A DNA stretch of 61,666 bases from Pseudomonas syringae (lineage in GTDB: Bacteria > Pseudomonadota > Gammaproteobacteria > Pseudomonadales > Pseudomonadaceae). Made by a program: the position numbers and the translations under genes. Below, one piece after another: positions 58,608 through 61,666 of the stretch (its first letter is position 1; every line of letters begins with the position of its first letter). The stretch covers positions 1 through 61,666 of the forward strand of contig NZ_JPQU01000042.1 in the NCBI RefSeq assembly GCF_000737245.1, written 5' to 3'. Below the pieces are notes generated by a model. That model did not search any database and was not told where the DNA came from. It worked only from the letters and a program-made list of their open reading frames with translations.

Positions 58608-59768
58608 TCAAGGACGCTTGCCGACTTCAACCTGCTGCGCAGTCCACGGTTTGACCTGTCCGCTGAGCGAAAGCCCCAGTCCTGGGCGGGTCGGCACCAG
58701 CATGCGGCCGTCACGGGTTTCAAGGCGCTCATTGAAGAGCGGCTCCAGCCACTCGAAATGCTCTACCCATGGCTCGGTCGGATACGCCGCCGCCAGGTGA
58801 ACGTGCAATTCCATGGCAAAGTGCGGCGCCAGCATCAGCCCCGCCTGCTCAGCCATGGCGGCAACTTTCAGATACGGCGTGATACCGCCGACACGCGGAG
58901 CATCCGGCATCAGGAAGTCGGCGCCGCGCAGCTTGATGAACTCCGCATGCTCGGCCACGCTGGTCAGCATCTCGCCCGTGGCAATCGGTGTATCGAACTG
59001 CTGAGCCAGCGCCGCATGGCCTTCGGCGTCGTAGCAATCGAGCGGCTCTTCGATCCAGATCAGGTTGTACTCTTCGAGCTTGCGGCACATGCGCTGCGCG
59101 GTCGGGCGATCCCATTGCTGGTTGGCGTCGACCATCAACGGGAAGTTATCCCCAAGGTGTTTGCGCACTGTGCTGACGCGCTCGATGTCGATGGTCCAGT
59201 CCGGCTGGCCGACTTTGAGCTTGATCCCGCCGATACCCTTCTCACGGGAGATATCAGTGTTTTTCATCAATTGATCCAGCGGCGTATGCAAAAAGCCACC
59301 CGAAGTGTTGTAGCAACGCACCGAGTCACGCTGCGCACCCAACAGACGCGCCAGGGAGAGATTGGCGCGCTTGGCTTTCAGGTCCCACAGAGCTACGTCG
59401 AAGGCACCAATCGCCTGAGTCGACATGCCGCTGCGCCCCACTGAAGCGCCAGCCCAGCACAGTTTGGTCCACAGCTTGGCGATGTCGCTGGGGTTCTCGC
59501 CAATCAGCGCCGGAGCAATTTCCTGAGCATGAGCGAACTGGCCGGGGCCGCCAGCGCGCTTGGAGTAACTGAACCCCAAGCCGCTGTGGCCATCCTTGGT
59601 TTCGATTTCCACGAACAGCATGGCAATTTCGGTCATCGGCTTTTGCCGACCGGTCAGCACTTTCGCATCACTGATCGGGTTGGCAAGTGGGAGGAATACC
59701 GAGGAGACCTTGACCCAGGCAATTTGGTCGAGATCAGAGGACGTGATGATTTCTTGTTGGATTGGCAT
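58608..59768 (-). CDS. Enolase-superfamily sugar-acid dehydratase, galactarate/L-talarate type
   Basis: 386 aa from ATG 59768 with AAGGAG upstream; a longer open frame covers an operator and is rejected. Mandelate-racemase subgroup: KxK motif Lys183/Lys185 (GGIKLKVGQP), metal ligands Asp214 (LMVDANQQW), Glu240 (WIEEP) and Glu266 (ATGEML), general-acid His316 (LAPHFAME). This set and the long N-terminal loop (PMTEIAMLFVEIETKDG) match L-talarate/galactarate dehydratases. No aldolase or transporter gene is next to it. The LacI-type gene upstream is its likely regulator, through two identical palindromes. Confidence 0.87.
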   Translation of the reverse strand: MPIQQEIITSSDLDQIAWVKVSSVFLPLANPISDAKVLTGRQKPMTEIAMLFVEIETKDGHSGLGFSYSKRAGGPGQFAHAQEIAPALIGENPSDIAKLWTKLCWAGASVGRSGMSTQAIGAFDVALWDLKAKRANLSLARLLGAQRDSVRCYNTSGGFLHTPLDQLMKNTDISREKGIGGIKLKVGQPDWTIDIERVSTVRKHLGDNFPLMVDANQQWDRPTAQRMCRKLEEYNLIWIEEPLDCYDAEGHAALAQQFDTPIATGEMLTSVAEHAEFIKLRGADFLMPDAPRVGGITPYLKVAAMAEQAGLMLAPHFAMELHVHLAAAYPTEPWVEHFEWLEPLFNERLETRDGRMLVPTRPGLGLSLSGQVKPWTAQQVEVGKRP

Positions 59769-59803
59769 TGAACGCTCCTTATGGACATTTGCCTGCTCAT
59801 CGA

Positions 59804-59817
59804 TGATTGCGCAATCA
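59804..59817. promoter_or_regulatory. Operator 1, TGATTGCGCAATCA
   Basis: Perfect 14-bp palindrome with central CG (LacI-family style), 36-49 bases upstream of ATG 59768. Identical to operator 2. Confidence 0.85.
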
Positions 59818-59879
59818 CTAAGCGGCCAAAAAAAACTCCACATCCGCTGATGAATGAAGAGGTGATGGAGATACTACTA

Positions 59880-59893
59880 TGATTGCGCAATCA
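59880..59893. promoter_or_regulatory. Operator 2, TGATTGCGCAATCA
   Basis: Second exact copy, 76 bases from operator 1 (centre to centre), about seven helical turns. The pair would allow looping by a tetrameric repressor or double coverage of the promoter. Confidence 0.85.
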
Positions 59894-59932
59894 TTCAATA
59901 TAACAAGACACCTTTCTACGCAACGGGATGCT

Positions 59933-60018
59933 GTAGGAGCGCGCTTGCCCGCGATAGCACAAGATCAGACGATATTTTTTGACTGACCCACCACTATCGC
60001 GGGCAAGCGCGCTCCTAC
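59933..60018. repeat. REP doublet, GCGCGCTTGCCCGCGAT type
   Basis: Arm GTAGGAGCGCGCTTGCCCGC+GAT at 59933-59955 and its reverse complement to 60018. Between the regulator and the dehydratase promoter. Confidence 0.9.
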
Positions 60019-60090
60019 GAGGTCCCGTGTTTGCCGCGCAGTAGCGCCGTTTCAGGGCACTTGCGAGCCCTGATTATCTTGGCAAGGGGT

Positions 60091-61119
60091 TCAGGTAGTC
60101 GCGCGATCAATGAGGGTGAAGCCGGTATCGACCCGCAAGGGCTTTTCGTTGCTATCTGCGTTGTTGAAACGCTCCAGCAAGGCCTGAGCAGTCAACTGGC
60201 CAATTCGCAGGCCATCGACCTTGACCGTCGACAATGCCGGATAGACTTGCGCGGCGCTGCTCAGGTCGCCAAAGCCCATCACCGCCAGATCTTCGGGAAT
60301 GCGTATGCCTCGACTGGCCGCTTCCGCGAGCACGCCCTGAGCGATAGTGTCGGAACTGCAAATCACAATTTCCGGACCGACCTCCTGGTCGAGCAGACGA
60401 CGTAAACCTTCCCGCCCAACCTCCAGAGTTGCCGGAGGCGCCAGCACCTCAACTGGCACATCCTGAATGCCATGGCGCTCAAGCTCGGCCAGCAGACTGT
60501 TGCATCGGCGCAAGCCCCGAGGGTCGCTGATGGTGACCACCGAAAAGCGTTTGTAATCTTTCTCCAACAGGTGCCGGGCGACTGCTTCGCCCACCGCTTC
60601 GTGGGAAAAGCCGACAAGCATGTCGATGGGCGCCTCGCTCAAGTCCCAGGCTTCCACCACCGGAATACCGGCCTGCGCCAAACGCACCCGGCTGGCCTCG
60701 GTGTGCAAGGTACCGGTCAGCACGATGCCATCCGGCCGCCGTCCCAGTACCGCTTCGAGTAACGCTTCTTCCTGTTCGGCGGAATAGCCGGTCAGCCCGA
60801 GCATGGTCTGGTAACCCGCTTTGGTCAGTGCATCCATCAGCGCCTGGACGGTATCGGCGAAAATCGAGTTGGCGATGGTCGGCAGAAAAATCGCCACCAG
60901 ACGGCTTTTGTTGCTCGCCAGACCACCCGCCAACATGTTCGACACATAGCCAGTCGCACGCACGGCCTCACGCACCTTGTTGCGGGTCTTCTCGCTGACC
61001 AGCTCAGGGCGATGCAAGGCCCTGGACACCGTCATCGGCGAAACACCGGCGACTTTGGCGACGTCGATCAGGGTCAGGCTTGCGCCTTTGGGCAAGACGC
61101 TATCTGAGGGTTTTGGCAT
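60091..61119 (-). CDS. LacI-family transcriptional regulator
   Basis: 342 aa; GGAA seven bases before ATG 61119. LacI HTH with hinge at residues 16-65 (LTLIDVAKVAGVSPMTVSRAL), then a periplasmic-binding-protein-like sensor domain (VAIFLPTIANSIFADTVQALMDAL, DGIVLTGTLHT, VMGFGDLSS, TVKVDGLRIG). The GntR-like subgroup of LacI proteins usually senses sugar acids. Directly upstream of the dehydratase gene on the same strand, so it probably binds the TGATTGCGCAATCA pair. No such palindrome lies before its own gene. Confidence 0.92.
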   Translation of the reverse strand: MPKPSDSVLPKGASLTLIDVAKVAGVSPMTVSRALHRPELVSEKTRNKVREAVRATGYVSNMLAGGLASNKSRLVAIFLPTIANSIFADTVQALMDALTKAGYQTMLGLTGYSAEQEEALLEAVLGRRPDGIVLTGTLHTEASRVRLAQAGIPVVEAWDLSEAPIDMLVGFSHEAVGEAVARHLLEKDYKRFSVVTISDPRGLRRCNSLLAELERHGIQDVPVEVLAPPATLEVGREGLRRLLDQEVGPEIVICSSDTIAQGVLAEAASRGIRIPEDLAVMGFGDLSSAAQVYPALSTVKVDGLRIGQLTAQALLERFNNADSNEKPLRVDTGFTLIDRATT

Positions 61120-61255
61120 AAGTGTTTCCGGGACTGCAGCGCTGGACCGGCAAAGATACCGTTTCCTGACTTGAAAATGTTAGTGCTGACTTTTCTGCAG
61201 GAGCGTAGCGTGGCCTGGGCTGCATCCGGACGACAACGACACCACGTCAGCGTTC

Positions 61256-61279
61256 TTCGCGGGCTTGCCCGGCTCCAAC
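61256..61279. repeat. Solo REP half
   Basis: TTCGCGGGCTTGCCCGGCTC+CAAC is the right arm of the CCGGGCTTGCCC type without a partner at the normal distance. Confidence 0.7.
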
Positions 61280-61295
61280 TGGCCACGTGAAACCC

Positions 61296-61385
61296 GTGGG
61301 AGCGAGCTTGCTCGCGAAAGCATTATTTCATCCGCAGAAAATCTATCGAGTCTCGGGCCCATTCGCGAGCAAGCTCGGCTCCCAC
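61296..61385. repeat. REP doublet, GAGCTTGCTCGCGAA type
   Basis: Arm GTGGGAGCGAGCTTGCTCGC+GAA at 61296-61318; right arm TTCGCGAGCAAGCTCGGCTC+CCAC has one extra G. Confidence 0.88.
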
Positions 61386-61424
61386 AAAGGGATGCGGTGT
61401 ATCAGACAAACCGCTTCAGCGTTC

Positions 61425-61448
61425 TTCGCGGGCAAGCCTCGCTCCAAC
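61425..61448. repeat. Solo REP half
   Basis: TTCGCGGGCAAGCCTCGCTC+CAAC, right arm of the GAGGC type, with no left arm nearby. Confidence 0.7.
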
Positions 61449-61463
61449 GGGTGCGATGGCGTA

Positions 61464-61496
61464 TAAAAAACCCCGAACACTAGGTCCGGGCTTTTC
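61464..61496 (-). terminator. Rho-independent terminator after the partial ABC ATPase gene
   Basis: Read leftward: AAAAGCCCGGA / TTCGGGGTTTTTT with loop of 7-8 bases (G-T pair inside), T run at 61464-61470 on the other strand. Confidence 0.82.
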
Positions 61497-61514
61497 ATCC
61501 TGCCACTCAACCAA

Positions 61515-61666
61515 TCAATGCAAGATCTGGCTCAGGAACAGGCGGGTACGGTCGCTTTGTGGATTGTCGAAGAAATCGTTTGGAGCGGCTTGCTCGACGA
61601 TTTCGCCTTTGTCCATGAAGATCACGCGGTTGGCCACGGTACGGGCGAAGCCCATTTCGTGGGTTA
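61515..61666 (-). CDS. Amino-acid ABC transporter ATP-binding protein, C-terminal part
   Basis: The window cuts this leftward gene; only the last 50 codons are inside. They read THEMGFARTVANRVIFMDKG near the cut (the switch His of ABC ATPases followed by the usual MGFAR block) and end RTRLFLSQILH. This is the polar amino-acid (GltL/GlnQ/HisP) group. The exact substrate cannot be told. Confidence 0.88.
   Translation of the reverse strand, partial: THEMGFARTVANRVIFMDKGEIVEQAAPNDFFDNPQSDRTRLFLSQILH

Larger units (their letters stand above)
61120..61514. other. Gene-less region with several REP parts
   Basis: 395 bases with a solo half-repeat, one complete doublet, another solo half-repeat and a terminator; the promoter of the LacI gene should lie in 61120-61200. 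No gene seen. Confidence 0.6.

Overview
The window is a stretch of a Pseudomonas chromosome, most likely from the fluorescens/syringae side of the genus. Evidence is gene content and order (spu polyamine cluster next to a HacB-type acylase, lsfA-ssu, trmL/secB/grxC/gpmI/envC/ctpA, hisBHAF, asmA-mutY-yggX-tRNA-Phe, fba-pgk-epd-tktA-metK) and more than twenty 75-110 bp inverted-repeat REP doublets between genes. Synteny statements come from memory of P. aeruginosa PAO1, not from a search.

Layout. (1) 0.2-13.8 kb: polyamine uptake and catabolism. Two gamma-glutamylpolyamine synthetases, a gamma-glutamyl-GABA hydrolase, an aminotransferase, two periplasmic polyamine receptors and an ATPase/permease trio, next to an N-terminal-nucleophile acylase. 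(2) 14-21.4 kb: a TetR regulator, a short orphan Rhs-core protein with an unknown C-terminus, an ssuACBF transport operon that lacks the ssuE and ssuD enzymes normally found with it, the 1-Cys peroxiredoxin lsfA and an OprD-type porin. (3) 21.4-22.3 kb: 900 bp without a convincing gene, holding a perfect 19-bp palindrome and a good sigma54 promoter that faces no ORF. (4) 22.3-30 kb: conserved housekeeping genes for tRNA modification, secretion, redox, glycolysis and cell-wall hydrolase control. (5) 30.2-35.1 kb: a periplasmic binding protein, then an accessory gene for an unusual 1159-residue protein that joins a coiled-coil/toxin-like region to a trypsin-type protease domain. Its promoter region is duplicated downstream without a gene. 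(6) 35.1-45.8 kb: histidine biosynthesis, an MFS transporter, a PanM-like protein, AsmA, MutY, YggX and tRNA-Phe. (7) 45.8-47.5 kb: a small AT-rich islet with one secreted and one cytosolic unknown protein. (8) 47.6-56.5 kb: fba, small lipoproteins, pgk, epd, tktA, then an ArsR-methyltransferase regulator (SahR type) with a clear operator ahead of metK. (9) 56.6-61.7 kb: a sulfurtransferase, a TetR regulator, a galactarate/talarate-type dehydratase with two identical palindromic operators, its probable LacI regulator, and the end of an amino-acid ABC ATPase gene.

How they work together. Region 1 is one pathway: uptake of putrescine and spermidine, gamma-glutamylation, transamination and release of GABA. 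Regions 4, 6 and 8 are core metabolism. The best candidates for undescribed biology are the protease-fusion protein with duplicated promoter, the orphan sigma54 promoter, the ssu operon without its monooxygenase, the mini-Rhs protein and the AT-rich islet.
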